DNA of 64,000 nt from Bullera alba (Eukaryota; Basidiomycota; Tremellomycetes; Tremellales; Bulleraceae). Of the stretch, positions 62,301-64,000 are shown piece by piece. The stretch is taken from assembly GCA_001600095.1 (NCBI GenBank), contig BCIX01000004.1, positions 1,678,586 through 1,742,585 of the forward strand, in the 5' to 3' direction. The first letter of the stretch is position 1. Every line of letters starts with the position of its first letter. The translations under genes were made by a program, and so were the position numbers. Below the pieces are notes generated by a model. It ran no database searches and was not told the DNA's origin. It was given only the letters and a program-made list of their open reading frames with translations.

Positions 62301-63676
62301 GAGAGCGATTGGAAGTTTCCCACCGGCGGAATGGCAGCTCGAAGTGAGGCCTGAGAGGATGGCAGCGATGTCCAGTCGATTTTTGGGCTATACACAGACG
62401 GCTGGATGATGTATCAGGTCAACTCTCTCCTCTCAGCACTTGGTTGAGCACTGGGCACCTTGCACGAGCAAGCAAAGGACGTTTTCGTGTCCTACGCACT
62501 CTCATGGCATCGTCTCAAGCTCGCGTCCTGGACGGATTCGGACGATCCGCAACCGAGCTTACGGCATATCTCTTCAGGCACATCAGCGCATATCGGCGAT
62601 AACCGCGTTATCAGCTTGACGCCTTCATCAGCTGTGCAGAGCCACGTGCGGGTCAGCGTCGCAATATTCTGCGTACCATGTACGATGCAGCATCAAGTAA
62701 GTTAGCGCCAATCGTAATTCACTGCATCCGAACACCAAGCATTGGACTGCTCACAGTCCTACTCCATGCCATGCATATGGTCCGGTCCAATGAAGGCACT
62801 CCTCCCGCACGCCTGTTGTCCGAGTTGAGCAGCGAGAGCGAGCGCCTAACTTTTTTGCTTGACCCCCCGGGTATTTTTGGTTCCGTGATTTACTCCGCAT
62901 TCAGGGTCCATGGTCCCACGCGGGATGGGTTATGGAGAGTTCTGGACAACTCTTGGCTGCGACAGAGTGAAGGAAAGATTGAGGGGGGGGTGGTGAGCAG
63001 GGCAGCAGTGGTGAGGAAGAGAGGGTGCTGAGCGGGTGGGCAGTCGGAGAGCAGCTGGTAGGATGGTCGAAAAGTACATGCATTGTCGTTGAATATCACC
63101 ATTGACCGCGTTGCACACTGCACACGGCTGGAACATTTCCCCGTGTACTCCACACTGTTCACTGTCCCACCTTGACTCATACCACAACTCAAAAGATCAA
63201 TACCATCACCCATTCGCGTCTGTTTCACCGGAATCGTCCTTGTTCACGATCAAAAGGGCGCCCTCAGGACCACTCTGGGTGTAGTGTATATCCCATCGCT
63301 ACAATAACGACACTGCAGCAACGCAACCTCGTCCAACACTGCTTGGTAACCGGAACATCGCATCACCGACTTTTCCACGGAACGAGTGTGGTATGGGAAT
63401 GATCTGGGGCATCTTACCAATCACTCCTACTGGTTGAAGTTGTCACGGGGCAGGCTGAGATCTGCTGCAGAGTAGATTAGGACAGGACAGACCAGCGATT
63501 GGCAGATCATACCGAAATACCAATCGTTCACCTCATCATCGAACCGCATCAGCAACGGGGACGTGTATAGAAGGATTCTTTCGACGCCAACCATCACGAC
63601 GCAGCCGATCGCTCTATCGGCTTCATCTACCTCCGCTTAACCCGTTAACCCGCTTGTAACTCATTGTCAGCTCGCC
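62301..63676. other. Divergent GMD / edge-gene intergenic region
   Basis: About 1.4 kb holding both promoters. Small frames around 62460-63400 have no family character. A G8 run lies near 62985. Nothing else recognised. Confidence 0.5.
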
Positions 63677-64000
63677 ATGTCATCGATAGCATCTCCGCCC
63701 ATGGCGTCGCACTCCTCGCACAGCCCATACCCCTCCTCACCGCTCTCTCCGCCTACGTCCTCATCCCATTCGCATCACCTCACCTCGCCTACGATCCCAT
63801 CAGTGCCAGCATCTCCGAACACCAATGCCAGCAATACAGGCAGCATGTCCCGCTGGCGATCCGTGTTCAGGATCGGCAAGTCGTCATCCGCCGCGAGCAC
63901 CTCCGCCACCAATACCACCATCGGTGCTGGTCCCAGCGCGACGAGTTCGACGAGCTCTACAAAGTCGAGACCTCCTCTGCCTCAGTTTCCGGACTCGCAG
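63677..64000 (+). CDS. N-terminus of a Ser/Pro-rich protein, cut by the window edge
   Basis: ATG 63677 opens a frame with no stop to the right edge (108 codons). It reads MSSIASPPMASHSSHSPYPS and continues Ser/Pro/Thr/His-rich; a short non-repetitive block MSRWRSVFRIGKSSSA stands out near residue 57 and may be a conserved basic/aromatic motif. Low-complexity N-termini of this kind are common on large fungal regulatory proteins (GAPs, kinases, trafficking factors). No domain is visible yet, so no function is assigned. Confidence 0.7.
   Translation, partial: MSSIASPPMASHSSHSPYPSSPLSPPTSSSHSHHLTSPTIPSVPASPNTNASNTGSMSRWRSVFRIGKSSSAASTSATNTTIGAGPSATSSTSSTKSRPPLPQFPDSQ

Overview
The window looks like nuclear chromosomal DNA of a basidiomycete yeast or dimorphic fungus, most probably a tremellomycete. 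The evidence is dense, intron-rich genes on both strands, short introns (about 45-60 nt) with GTGAGT-like donors and a CTGAC/CTGAT branch site just before CAG, and proteins such as SmD3, Mcm5, Prp31, Mpp10, Isu1, Ost3 and Ppm1 whose residues fit fungal orthologues. I saw no operon, phage, plasmid or CRISPR structure and could not pick out a tRNA or rRNA gene by eye. Species is not determinable from the sequence alone. Exon joins below were deduced by hand from frame continuity and family conservation.

Left part (1-31 kb): a Cys-rich protein with a C-terminal TPR (+), an I-BAR/IMD-like protein (+), a Ser/Pro-rich protein (-), SmD3 (+), a transcription factor with an unusually late Zn2Cys6 cluster (+), a DHX29/DHX57-type DEAH helicase (+), Mcm5 (-), an HSF-type transcription factor with a 6-nt microexon and an apparent 1-nt frame break (+), the PP2A leucine carboxyl methyltransferase Ppm1 (+), a GPI-anchored cupredoxin (+) and the Fyv7-type rRNA-processing protein (-).

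Middle (31-47 kb): eIF1/SUI1 (+), the checkpoint clamp subunit Rad1 (-), a two-RRM protein (+), then a tandem array of three SET-domain methyltransferase genes (+). Copy 1 is a pseudogene (three in-frame stops plus a frame shift), copy 2 is damaged (GC splice donor, 1-nt shift) and copy 3 is intact. After it come a wax-synthase-like membrane acyltransferase (-) and Mpp10 (-).

Right part (47-64 kb): a NASP/Sim3-type histone chaperone whose start codon is split by an intron (+), oligosaccharyltransferase subunit Ost3 (-), splicing factor Prp31 (+), a 2.5-kb stretch without a gene, a membrane-anchored monothiol glutaredoxin with a long tail (+), Isu1 (+), GDP-mannose 4,6-dehydratase with a long disordered N-terminal extension (-) and the 5' end of a Ser/Pro-rich gene that leaves the window (+).

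Most genes are unlinked housekeeping functions: replication and checkpoint (Mcm5, Rad1, NASP), splicing (SmD3, Prp31), ribosome biogenesis and translation (Mpp10, Fyv7, eIF1, DEAH helicase), secretory-pathway glycosylation and redox (Ost3, Grx, Gmd). I found no coherent new multi-gene system. The most interesting items are the decaying SET array, microexons that carry nucleotide- or DNA-binding motifs, the HSF frame break, the split start codon and the extended Gmd.
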